This document shows, piece by piece, positions 45,701-57,700 of a stretch of DNA of 64,000 nucleotides. A program made the translations under genes and the position numbers. A model generated the notes under the pieces. It was not told where the DNA came from and searched no databases. It saw nothing but the letters and a program-made list of their open reading frames with translations. How positions within the stretch are numbered: the stretch's first letter is position 1; each line of letters opens with the position of its first letter. The DNA comes from Pterois miles (lineage: Eukaryota > Chordata > Actinopteri > Perciformes > Scorpaenidae): the NCBI GenBank assembly GCA_947000775.1, contig CAMQGK010000567.1, positions 12,251,501-12,315,500 on the forward strand, read 5' to 3'.

Positions 45701-47232
45701 GTCGAAATTTTTCGATGAAAACGTAAAATTTTTTTCATGTTGAAAAAAATCACGAAAACAGTCATATTATAGCATGTAGAATGATTCAATGGTGAAAAGA
45801 AGTCATTTTGTGAAATGTTGAAAAATTTTACAAAAACAAGTCATAGTATAGTATGTCAAAATTTTTTGATGAAAACGTCAAATTTATTTGATGTTGAGAA
45901 AAATCACGAAAACGGTCATATTATAGCATGTAGAATGATTCTATGGTGAAAAAAGTTTTTTAATCAAATGTATAAAAATTTTACAAAAAAATGTCATAGT
46001 ATAGTATGTCGAAATTTTTCGATGAAAACGTCAAATTTTTTTGATGTTGAGAAAAATCACGAAAACGACCATATTATAGCATGTAGAATGATTCTATGGT
46101 CAAAAAAAGTTATTTCATCGAATGTTGAAAAATTTTACAAAAAAAAGTCATATTACAGTAAGTTGAAATTTTTTTATGAAAATGTCAAATTTATTTGATA
46201 TTGAAAAAAAACATGAAAACGGTCATATTATAGCATGTAGAATGATTCAATGGTGAAAAGAAGTAATTTGTGAAATCTTGAAAAATTTTACAAAAAAAAG
46301 TCATAGTATAGTATGTTGAAATTTTTCGATGAAAACGTCAAATTTTTTTGATGTTGAGAAAAATCATGAAACAGTCATATTATAGCATGTAGAATGAATC
46401 TATGGTTAAAAAAAGTCATCTTGTGAAATGTTGAAAAATTTTAAAAAAAATGTCATAGTATAGTATGTCGAAATTTTTTGATGAAAACGTCAAATTTTTT
46501 TGATGTTGAAAAAAATCACGAAAACGACCATATTATAGCATGTAGAATGATTCTATAGTGAAAAAAAGTCATTTTGTGAAATGTTGAAAAATTAAAAAAA
46601 AAAAAATGTCATAGTATAGTATGTAGAAATTTTTTGATGAAAACGTCAAATTTTTTTGATGTTGAAAAAAATCACGAAAACGACCATATTATAGCATGTA
46701 GAATGAGTCAATGGTGAAAAGAAGTAATTTTGTGAAATGTTGAAAAATTTTCCAAAAAAAGTCATAGTATAGTATAGTATGTTGAAATTTTTCGATGAAA
46801 ACGTCAAATTTTTTTGATGTTGAGAAAAATCATTAAACAGTCATATTATAGCATGTAGAATGATTCTATGGTGAAAAAAAGTCATTTTGTGAAATGTAGA
46901 AAAATTTTACAAAAAAAAGTCATAGTACAGTATGTTGAAATTTTTCGATGAAAACGTCATTTTTTTGATGTTGAGAAAAATCATGAAACAGTCATATTAT
47001 AGCATGTAGAATGATTCTATGGTGAAAAAAGTTATTTTATCGAATGTATAAAAATTTTATAAAAAAATGTCAGTATAGTATGTCGAAATTTTTTGATGAA
47101 AACGTTAAATTTTTTTGATGTCGAAAAAAATCACGAAAACGGCCATATTATAGCATGTAAAATGATTCAATGGTGAAAATAAGTCATTTTGTGAAATGTA
47201 TAAAAATTTTACAAAAAAATGTCAGTATAGTA
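39741..47232 (+). repeat. 153-bp class satellite, left (diverged) part of array
   Basis: The monomer of about 153-156 bp runs through four blocks: GTCATAGTATAGTATGTCGA plus AATTTTTCGATGAAAAC; GTCAAATTTTTTTGATGTTG plus a tail ending CACGAAAAC; GGCCATATTATAGCATGTAG plus AATGATTCTATGGTGAAAA; and GTCATTTTGTGAAATGTTGA plus AAAATTTTACAAAAAA. Monomers here are more varied than further right. A 1362-bp block containing about nine monomers occurs twice (around 41.0-42.3 and 42.35-43.7 kb) and again in part near 44.94-45.2 kb. A 60-bp foreign stretch with 'gatcagttaaatatttcagc' interrupts at about 44720-44790. Confidence 0.95.
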
Positions 47233-47441
47233 CACTCCTGATCAAAATCTTAAGACCAGTTAAAAAATTGCAAGAATTTACGTTTTGCACTGTTGTATCT
47301 TAAGAAGGTTCTAAGTAGAGTTTCAAAATGCAAAAAGAAGAAATGAGAGCAAGAGACTAAATGTTTTGAGCAGGCAATTTATTGAAAAGAACAATTTAAC
47401 TAAAATAGGCTGTTCATCAGCTGATCAAAAGTTTAAGACCA
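47233..47441 (+). repeat. Left terminal inverted repeat of the Tc1 element
   Basis: About 209 bp, the reverse complement of 48575-48784 with only about ten differences by eye. The outer binding-site-like sequence is CTGATCAAAATCTTAAGACC and the inner one is CTGATCAAAAGTTTAAGACC. Confidence 0.92.
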
Positions 47442-47489
47442 TAGCTCAAAAAAAACCCTAAAACAGAAATTAAAGTCTCAAAAACAGAC

Positions 47490-48491
47490 TCAGTAATGAG
47501 TAGCTCCACCATTATTGTTGATCACTTCAAAAATTCGTGTTGGCATGCTTGATGCGAGTGTTTCCAAAAGGCTTGTAGGAATGTTGCTCCAAGTGGTGAA
47601 GATGGCTTCACGAAGGGCATCCACTGTCTGGAACTGATGTCCATTTTTGTAAACTTCCCTTGCCATCCATCCCCAAATGTTCTCAATTGGATTTAGATCA
47701 GGGGAACATGCAGGATGATCCAAAAGAGTGATGCTATTCTCCTGAAAAAAATCCTTTGTCAGACGGGCATTGTGAATTGCAGCATTGTCCTGCTGAAAAA
47801 CCCAGTCATCACCACACAGACGAGGGCCCTCAGTCATGAGGGATGCCCGCTGCAACATCTCCACGTAGCCAGCTGCTGTTTGACGCCCCTGCACAACCTG
47901 GAGCTCCATTGTTCCATTGAAGGAAAAAGCACCCCAGATCATGATGGCGCCCCCTCCGCTGTGTCGTGTTGAAAAAATCTCAGGTGGCATCTCCTTGTCA
48001 TGCCAGTAGCGTTGGAAGCCATCAGGACCATCAAGGTTAAATTTTTTCTCATCAGAGAATAAAACTTTCTTCCAACTTTGAACGTCCCATGTTTGGTGCT
48101 CCCTTGCAAAGGCCAAATGGGCAATTTTGTGGCGTTGAAGGAGACGTGGCCTTTGAAGGCGTTTTTTGTTTTTGAAGCCGTTCCTTTGCAGATGCCGTCT
48201 GATGGTTATTGGGCTGCAGTCAGCACCAGTAATGGCCTTAATTTGGGATGAGGATCGTCCCGTGTCTTGACGGACAGCCGTTCGGATCCTCCGGCTCCGT
48301 GCCGGTAAGATTTTTTTGGGTCTACCACTTGATTTTTTTGTTCCATAAACCTCAGGATCTTTTAAGAAATGCAAAATGACTGTCTTACTGCGTCCAACCT
48401 CAGCAGCGATGGCACGCTGTGAGAGGCCTTGTCTATGCAGCTCAACAATCCTGCCACGTTCGAAGGCAGTGAGTTTTTTTGCTTCTCCCAT
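47490..48491 (-). CDS. Tc1-family DD34E transposase, complete
   Basis: The protein has 333 residues from the ATG at 48491; a TTG one codon upstream is less likely as a start. Tc1 transposases bind the inverted repeats and cut and paste the element into TA. Visible parts are an N-terminal helix-turn-helix (about residues 6-48, RGRIVELHRQGLSQRAIA), a GRPK AT-hook-like linker (56-59), a second helix-turn-helix (about 65-105), and a catalytic core with VLFSDEKKF (Asp147), the glycine-rich HSGGGAIMIWGAFS (177-190), VFQQDNAAIHNA (Asp235) and SPDLNPIENIWG (Glu270). Exactly 34 residues separate Asp235 and Glu270, the Tc1 signature. The length is normal for the family (about 340). No stop or frameshift was found. 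It is the only complete mobile-element gene in the window. Confidence 0.95.
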   Translation of the reverse strand: MGEAKKLTAFERGRIVELHRQGLSQRAIAAEVGRSKTVILHFLKDPEVYGTKKSSGRPKKILPARSRRIRTAVRQDTGRSSSQIKAITGADCSPITIRRHLQRNGFKNKKRLQRPRLLQRHKIAHLAFAREHQTWDVQSWKKVLFSDEKKFNLDGPDGFQRYWHDKEMPPEIFSTRHSGGGAIMIWGAFSFNGTMELQVVQGRQTAAGYVEMLQRASLMTEGPRLCGDDWVFQQDNAAIHNARLTKDFFQENSITLLDHPACSPDLNPIENIWGWMAREVYKNGHQFQTVDALREAIFTTWSNIPTSLLETLASSMPTRIFEVINNNGGATHY

Positions 48492-48574
48492 CAAGAGGTC
48501 TTGACAGTGTGATTACTTGACAGAAAATGACATGGAATCCAAATTTTTGCACAGATTTGGGCTTTTAAAGGATG

Positions 48575-48784
48575 TGGTCTTAAACTTTTGATCAGCTGAT
48601 GAACAGCCTATTTTAGTTAAATTGTTCTTTTCAATAAATTGCCTGCTTAAAACATTTGGTCTCTTGCTCTCATTTCTTCTTTTTGCATTTTGAAATTCTA
48701 CTTAGAACCTTCTTAAGATACAACAGTGCAAAATGCAAATTCGTGCGATTTTTTTAACTGGTCTTAAGATTTTGATCAGGAGTG
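48575..48784 (-). repeat. Right terminal inverted repeat of the Tc1 element
   Basis: It is the partner of 47233-47441 and carries the same outer and inner direct repeats. The transposase gene reads away from this end. Confidence 0.92.
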
Positions 48785-51700
48785 TATGTCGAAATTTTTC
48801 GATGAAAACGTCAAATTTTTTTGATGTTGAAAAAAATCACGAAAACGGTCATATTATAGCATGTAAAATGATTCAATGGTGAAAAGAAGTCATTTTGTGA
48901 ATTGTTGAAAAATTAAAAAAAAAAATGTCATAGTATAGTATGTCGAAATTTTTTGATGAAAACGTCAAATTTTTTTGATGTAGAAAAAAATCACGAAAAC
49001 GGCCATATTATAGTATGTAGAATGATTCTATGGTGAAAAAAGTTATTTTATCGAATGTATAAAAATTTTACAAAAAAAATGTCATAGTATAGTATGTCGA
49101 AATTTTTCGATAAAAACGTCAAATTTGTTTGATGTTGAAAAAGATCATGAAAACGGTTATATTATAGCATGTAAAATGATTCTATGGTGAAAAAAAGTCA
49201 TTTTGTGAATTGTTGAAAAATTAAAAAAAAAAATGTCATAGTATAGTATGTCGAAATTTTTTCGATGAAAACGTCAAATTTTTTTGATGTTGAAAAAAAT
49301 CACGAAAACGGCCATATTATAACATGTAAAATGATTCTATGGTGAAAAAAGTTATTTTATCGAATTTATAAAAAATTTACAAAAAAATGTCATAGTATAG
49401 TATGTCGAAATTTTTTGATGAAAACGTCAAATTTTTTTGATGTTGAAAAAGATCATGAAAACGGTTATATTATACCATGTAAAATGATTCAATGGTGAAA
49501 AGAAGTCATTTTGTGAAACATTGAAAAATTTTACAAAAAAATGTCATAGTATAGTATGTCGAAATTTTTTCGATGAAAACGTCAAATTTTTTTGATGTTG
49601 AAAAAGATCATGAAAACGGTTATATTATACCATGTAAAATGATTCAATGGTGAAAAGAAGTCATTTTGTGAAATGTTGAAGAATTTTACAAAAAAGTCAT
49701 AGTATAGTATGTCGAAATTTTTTGATGAAAACGTCAAATATTTTTGATGTAGAAAAAAATCACGAAAACGGCCATATTATAGTATGTAGAATGATTCTAT
49801 GGTGAAAAAAGTTATTTTATCGAATGTATAAAAATTTTCCAAAAAAAATGTCATAGTATAGTATGTCGAAATTTTTCGATAAAAACGTCAAATTTGTTTG
49901 ATGTTGAAAAAGATCATGAAAACGGTTATATTATAGCATGTAAAATGATTCTATGGTGAAAAAAAGTCATTTTGTGAATTGTTGAAAAATTAAAAAAAAA
50001 AATGTCATAGTATAGTATGTCGAAATTTTTTCGATGAAAACGTCAAATTTTTTTGATGTTGAAAAAGATCATGAAAACGGTTATATTATACCATGTAAAA
50101 TGATTCAATGGTGAAAAGAAGTCATTTTGTGAAATGTTGAAGAATTTTACAAAAAAGTCATAGTATAGTATGTCGAAATTTTTTGATGAAAACGTCAAAT
50201 TTTTTTGATGTAGAAAAAAATCACGAAAACGGCCATATTATAGTATGTAGAATGATTCTATGGTGAAAAAAGTTATTTTATCGAATGTATAAAAATTTTA
50301 CAAAAAAAATGTCATAGTGTAGTATGTCGAAATTTTTCGATGAAAACGTCAAATTTGTTTGATGTTGAAAAAGATCATGAAAACGGTTATATTATAGCAT
50401 GTAAAATGATTCTATGGTGAAAAAAAGTCATTTTGTGAAATGTTGAAAAATTAAAAAAAAAATGTCATAGTATAGTATGTCGAAATTTTTTGATGAAAAC
50501 GTCAAATTTTTTTGATATTGAAAAAAATCACGAAAACGGTCATATTATAGCATGTAGAATGAGTCAATGGTGAAAAGAAGTAATTTTGTGAAATGTTGAA
50601 AAATTAAAAAAAAAAATGTCATAGTATAGTATGTCGAAATTTTTTGATGAAAACGTCAAATTTTTTTGATATTGAAAAAAATCATGAAACAGTCATATTA
50701 TAGCATGTAGAATGAATCTATGGTTAAAAAAGGTCATCTTGTGAAATGTTGAAAAATTTTATAAAAAAATGTCATAGTATAGTATGTCGAAATTTTTCGA
50801 TGAAAACGTCAAGTTTTTTTGATGTTGAAAAAATCACGAAAACGGCCATATTATAGCATGTAAAATGATTCAATGGTGAAAAGAAGTCATTTTGTGAAAT
50901 GTTGAAGAATTTTACAAAAAAGTCATAGTATAGTATGTCGAAATTTTTTGATGAAAACGTCAAATTTTTTTGATGTAGAAAAAAATCACGAAAACGGCCA
51001 TATTATAGTATGTAGAATGATTCTATGGTGAAAAAAGTTATTTTATCGAATGTATAAAAATTTTACAAAAAAAATGTCATAGTATAGTATGTCGAAATTT
51101 TTCGATAAAAACGTCAAATTTGTTTGATGTTGAAAAAGATCATGAAAACGGTTATATTATAGCATGTAAAATGATTCTATGGTGAAAAAAAGTCATTTTG
51201 TGAATTGTTGAAAAATTAAAAAAAAAAAATGTCATAGTATAGTATGTCGAAATTTTTTCGATGAAAACGTCAAATTTTTTTGATGTTGAAAAAAATCACG
51301 AAAACGGCCATATTATAACATGTAAAATGATTCTATGGTGAAAAAAGTTATTTTATCGAATTTATAAAAATTTTACAAAAAAATGTCATAGTATAGTATG
51401 TCGAAATTTTTTGATGAAAACGTCAAATTTTTTTGATGTAGAAAAAAATCACGAAAACGGCCATATTATAGTATGTAGAATGATTCTATGGTGAAAAAAG
51501 TTATTTTATCGAATGTATAAAAATTTTACAAAAAAATGTCATAGTATAGGATGTCGAAATTTTTCGATAAAAACGTCAAATTTGTTTGATGTTGAAAAAG
51601 ATCATGAAAACGGTTATATTATAGCATGTAAAATGATTCTATGGTGAAAAAAAGTCATTTTGTGAATTGTTGAAAAATTTTAAAAAAAAATGTCATAGTA

Positions 51701-54700
51701 TAGTATGTTAAATTTTTCGATGAAAATGTTAAATTTTTTTGATGTTGAAAAAAATCACGAAAACGGCCATATTATAACATGTAAAATGATTCTATGTTGA
51801 AAAAAATCATTTCATTGAATGTTGAAAAATTTTACAAAGTGTCATAGTATAGTATGTCGAAATTTTCGATAAAAATGTTAAATTTTTTTGATGTTGAAAA
51901 AAATCATGAAAACATTAATATTAAAGCACGTAAAATGATTCAATGGCGAAAAGAAGTCATTTTGTGAAACGTTGAAAAATTTTATAAAAAAATGTCATAG
52001 TATAGTATGTCGAAATTTTTCGATGAAAACGTCAAATTTTTTTGATGTTGAAAAAGATCATGAAAACGGTTATATTATAGCATGTAAAATGATTCAATGG
52101 TGAAAAGAAGTCATTTTGTGAATTGTTGAAGAATTTTACAAAAAAGTCATAGTATAGTATGTCGAAATTTTTTGATGAAAACGTCAAATTTTTTTGATGT
52201 AGAAAAAAATCACGAAAACGGCCATATTATAACATGTAAAATGATTCTATGGTGAAAAAAGTTATTTTATCGAATGTATAAAAATTTTACAAAAAAAATG
52301 TCAGTATAGTATGTCGAAATTTTTCGATAAAAACGTCAAATTTGTTTGATGTTGAAAAAGATCATGAAAACGGTTATATTATAGCATGTAAAATGATTCT
52401 ATGGTGAAAAAAAGTCATTTTGTGAATTGTTGAAAAATTAAAAAAAAAATTGTCATAGTATAGTATGTCGAAATTTTTTCGATGAAAACGTCAAATTTTT
52501 TTGATGTTGAAAAAGATCATGAAAACGGTTATATTATACCATGTAAAATGATTCAATGGTGAAAAGAAGTCATTTTGTGAAACATTGAAAAATTTTACAA
52601 AAAAATGTCATAGTATAGTATGTCGAAATTTTTTGATGAAAACGTCAAATTTTTTTGATGTAGAAAAAAATCACGAAAACGGCCATATTATAGTATGTAG
52701 AATGATTCTATGGTGAAAAAAGTTATTTTATCGAATGTATAAAAATTTTACAAAAAAAATGTCATAGTATAGTATGTCGAAATTTTTCGATAAAAACGTC
52801 AAATTTGTTTGATGTTGAAAAAGATCATGAAAACGGTTATATTATAGCATGTAAAATGATTCTATGGTGAAAAAAAGTCATTTTGTGAATTGTTGAAAAA
52901 TTTTACAAAAAAATGTCATAGTATAGTATGTCGAAATTTTTTCGATGAAAACGTCAAATTTTTTTGATGTTGAAAAAAATCACGAAAACGGCCATATTAT
53001 AGCATGTAAAATGATTCAATGGTGAAAAGAAGTCATTTTGTGAAATGTTGAAGAATTTTACAAAAAAGTCATAGTATAGTATGTCGAAATTTTTTGATGA
53101 AAATGTCAAATTTTTTTGATGTAGAAAAAAATCACGAAAACGGCCATATTATAGTATGTAGAATGATTCTATGTTAAAAAAAGTTATTTTATCGAATGTA
53201 TAAAAATTTTACAAAAAAAATGTCATAGTGTAGTATGTCGAAATTTTTCGATGAAAACGTCAAATTTGTTTGATGTTGAAAAAGATCATGAAAACGGTTA
53301 TATTATAGCATGTAAAATGATTCTATGGTGAAAAAAAGTCATTTTGTGAAATGTTGAAAAATTAAAAAAAAAATGTCATAGTATAGTATGTCGAAATTTT
53401 TTGATGAAAACGTCAAATTTTTTTGATATTGAAAAAAATCACGAAAACGGTCATATTATAGCATGTAGAATGAGTCAATGGTGAAAAGAAGTAATTTTGT
53501 GAAATGTTGAAAAATTAAAAAAAAAAATGTCATAGTATAGTATGTCGAAATTTTTTGATGAAAACGTCAAATTTTTTTGATATTGAAAAAAATCATGAAA
53601 CAGTCATATTATAGCATGTAGAATGAATCTATGGTTAAAAAAAAGTCATCTTGTGAAATGTTGAAAAATTTTATAAAAAAATGTCATAGTATAGTATGTC
53701 GAAATTTTTCGATGAAAACGTCAAGTTTTTTTGATGTTGAAAAAAATCACGAAAACGGCCATATTATAGCATGTAAAATGATTCAATGGTGAAAAGAAGT
53801 CATTTTGTGAAATGTTGAAGAATTTTACAAAAAAGTCATAGTATAGTATGTCGAAATTTTTTGATGAAAACGTCAAATTTTTTTGATGTAGAAAAAAATC
53901 ACGAAAACGGCCATATTATAGTATGTAGAATGATTCTATGGTGAAAAAAGTTATTTTATCGAATGTATAAAAATTTTAAAAGAAAATGTCATAGTATAGT
54001 ATGTCGAAATTTTTCGATAAAAACGTCAAATTTGTTTGATGTTGAAAAAGATCATGAAAACAGTTATATTATAGCATGTAAAATGATTCAATGGTGAAAA
54101 GAAGTCATTTTGTGAAATGTTGAAGAATTTTACAAAAAAGTCATAGTATAGTATGTCGAAATTTTTTGATGAAAACGTCAAATTTTTTTGATGTAGAAAA
54201 AAATCACGAAAACGGCCATATTATAGTATGTAGAATGATTCTATGGTGAAAAAAGTTATTTTATCGAATGTATAAAAATTTTACAAAAAAAATGTCATAG
54301 TATAGTATGTCGAAATTTTTCGATAAAAACGTCAAATTTGTTTGATGTTGAAAAAGATCATGAAAACGGTTATATTATAGCATGTAAAATGATTCTATGG
54401 TGAAAAAAAGTGATTTTGTGAATTGTTGAAAAATTAAAAAAAAAAATGTCATAGTATAGTATGTCGAAATTTTTTCGATGAAAACGTCAAATTTTTTTGA
54501 TGTTGAAAAAGATCATGAAAACGGTTATATTATACCATGTAAAATGATTCAATGGTGAAAAGAAGTCATTTTGTGAAACATTGAAAAATTTTACAAAAAA
54601 AATGTCATAGTATAGTATGTCGAAATTTTTCGATGAAAACGTCAAATTTTTTTGATGTTGATAAAAATCACGAAAACGGCCATATTATAACATGTAAAAT

Positions 54701-57700
54701 GATTCTATGGTGAAAAAAGTTATTTTATCGAATTTATAAAAATAAAAAAAAAAAATGTCATAGTATAGTATGTCGAAATTTTTTGATGAAAACGTCAAAT
54801 TTTTTTGATGTAGAAAAAAATCACGAAAACGGCCATATTATAGTATGTAGAATGATTCTATGGTGAAAAAAGTTATTTTATCGAATGTATAAAAATTTTA
54901 CAAAAAAAATGTCATAGTATAGTATGTCGAAATTTTTCGATAAAAACGTCAAATTTGTTTGATGTTGAAAAAGATCATGAAAACGGTTATATTATAGCAT
55001 GTAAAATGATTCTATGGTGAAAAAAAGTCATTTTGTGAATTGTTGAAAAATTAAAAAAAAAATGTCATAGTATAGTATGTCGAAATTTTTTCGATGAAAA
55101 CGTCAAATTTTTTTGATGTTGAAAAAAATCACGAAAACGGCCATATTATAACATGTAAAATGATTCTATGGTGAAAAAAGTTATTTTATCGAATTTATAA
55201 AAATTTTACAAAAAAATGTCATAGTATAGTATGTCGAAATTTTTTGATGAAAACGTCAAATTTTTTTGATGTTGAAAAAGATCATGAAAACGGTTATATT
55301 ATACCATGTAAAATGATTCAATGGTGAAAAGAAGTCATTTTGTGAAACATTGAAAAATTTTACAAAAAAATGTCATAGTATAGTATGTCGAAATTTTTTG
55401 ATGAAAACGTCAAATTTTTTTGATGGAGAAAAAAATCACGAAAACGGCCATATTATAGTATGTAGAATGATTCTATGGTGAAAAAAGTTATTTTATCGAA
55501 TGTATAAAAATTTTACAAAAAAATGTCATAGTATAGGATGTCGAAATTTTTCGATAAAAACGTCAAATTTGTTTGATGTTGAAAAAGATCATGAAAACGG
55601 TTATATTATAGCATGTAAAATGATTCTATGGTGAAAAAAAGTCATTTTGTGAATTGTTGAAAAATTAAAAAAAAAAATGTCATAGTATAGTATGTCGAAA
55701 TTTTTTCGATGAAAACGTCAAATTTTTTTGATGTTGAAAAAGATCATGAAAACGGTTATATTATACCATGTAAAATGATTCAATGGTGAAAAGAAGTCAT
55801 TTTGTGAAACATTGAAAAATTTTACAAAAAAATGTCATAGTATAGTATGTCGAAATTTTTTGATGAAAACGTCAAATTTTTTTGATGTAGAAAAAAATCA
55901 CGAAAACGGCCATATTATAGTATGTAGAATGATTCTATGGTGAAAAAAGTTATTTTATCGAATGTATAAAAATTTTACAAAAAAAATGTCATAGTATAGT
56001 ATGTCGAAATTTTTTCGATGAAAACGTCAAATTTTTTTGATGTTGAAAAAAATCATGAAAACGGCCATATTATAACATGTAAAATGATTCTATGGTGAAA
56101 AAAGTTATTTTATCGAATTTATAAAAATTTTACAAAAAAATGTCATAGTATAGTATGTCGAAATTTTTTGATGAAAACGTCAAATTTTTTTGATGTTGAA
56201 AAAGATCATGAAAACGGTTATATTATACCATGTAAAATGATTCAATGGTGAAAAGAAGTCATTTTGTGAAATATTGAAAAATTTTACAAAAAAATGTCAT
56301 AGTATAGTATGTCGAAATTTTTTGATGAAAACGTCAAATTTTTTTGATGTAGAAAAAAATCACGAAAACGGCCATATTATAGTATGTAGAATGATTCTAT
56401 GGTGAAAAAAGTTATTTTATCGAATGTATAAAAATTTTACAAAAAAATGTCATAGTATAGGATGTCGAAATTTTTCGATAAAAACGTCAAATTTGTTTGA
56501 TGTTGAAAAAGATCATGAAAACGGTTATATTATAGCATGTAAAATGATTCTATGGTGAAAAAAAGTCATTTTGTGAATTGTTGAAAAATTAAAAAAAAAA
56601 ATGTCATAGTATAGTATGTCGAAATTTTTTCGATGAAAACGTCAAATTTTTTTGATGTTGAAAAAGATCATGAAAACGGTTATATTATACCATGTAAAAT
56701 GATTCAATGGTGAAAAGAAGTCATTTTGTGAAATGTTGAAGAATTTTACAAAAAAGTCATAGTATAGTATGTCGAAATTTTTTGATGAAAACGTCAAATT
56801 TTTTTTGATGTAGAAAAAAATCACGAAAACGGCCATATTATAGTATGTAGAATGATTCTATGGTGAAAAAAGTTATTTTATCGAATGTATAAAAATTTTA
56901 CAAAAAAAATGTCATAGTATAGTATGTCGAAATTTTTCGATAAAAACGTCAAATTTGTTTGATGTTAAAAAAGATCATGAAAACGGTCATATTATAGCAT
57001 GTAAAATGATTCAATGGTGAAAAGAAGTCATTTTGTGAAACATTGAAAAATTTTACAAAAAAATGTCATAGTATAGTATGTCGAAATTTTTTGATGAAAA
57101 CGTCAAATTTTTTTGATGTAGAAAAAAATCACGAAAACGGCCATATTATAGTATGTAGAATGATTCTATGGTTGAAAAAAGTTATTTTATCGAATGTATA
57201 AAAATTTTACAAAAAAATGTCATAGTATAGTATGTCGAAATTTTTTGATGAAAACGTCAAATTTTTTTGATGTTGAAAAAAATCACGAAAACGGCCATAT
57301 TATAGCATGTAAAATGATTCAATGGTGAAAAGAAGTCATTTTGTGAAATGTTGAAGAATTTTACAAAAAAGTCATAGGATAGTATGTCGAAATTTTTTGA
57401 TGAAAACGTCAAATTTTTTTGATGTAGAAAAAAATCACGAAAACGGCCATATTATAGTATGTAGAATGATTCTATGGTGAAAAAAGTTATTTTATCGAAT
57501 GTATAAAAATTTTACAAAAAAAATGTCATAGTGTAGTATGTCGAAATTTTTCGATGAAAACGTCAAATTTGTTTGATGTTGAAAAAGATCATGAAAACGG
57601 TTATATTATAGCATGTAAAATGATTCTATGGTGAAAAAAAGTCATTTTGTGAAATGTTGAAAAATTAAAAAAAAAATGTCATAGTATAGTATGTCGAAAT

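Larger units (their letters stand above)
47233..48784 (-). mobile_element. Intact Tc1-family transposon inserted in the satellite
   Basis: It is 1552 bp, flanked by TA on each side (47231-47232 and 48785-48786). Removing the element and one TA restores the satellite word GTATAGTATGTCGAAA. Terminal inverted repeats of about 209-210 bp (47233-47441 and 48575-48784) start CACTCCTGATCAAAATCTTA and are nearly identical. Each also has a second, related copy at its inner end (CTGATCAAAAGTTTAAGACC), the IR/DR layout of many fish Tc1 elements. One uninterrupted transposase gene lies inside. Structure, ORF and TIR similarity suggest a young, possibly still mobile copy. Confidence 0.95.

Noticed and set aside
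47715..48124. Two ORFs of 85 and 61 codons inside the transposon
   Set aside because: They are other-frame shadows of the transposase gene.
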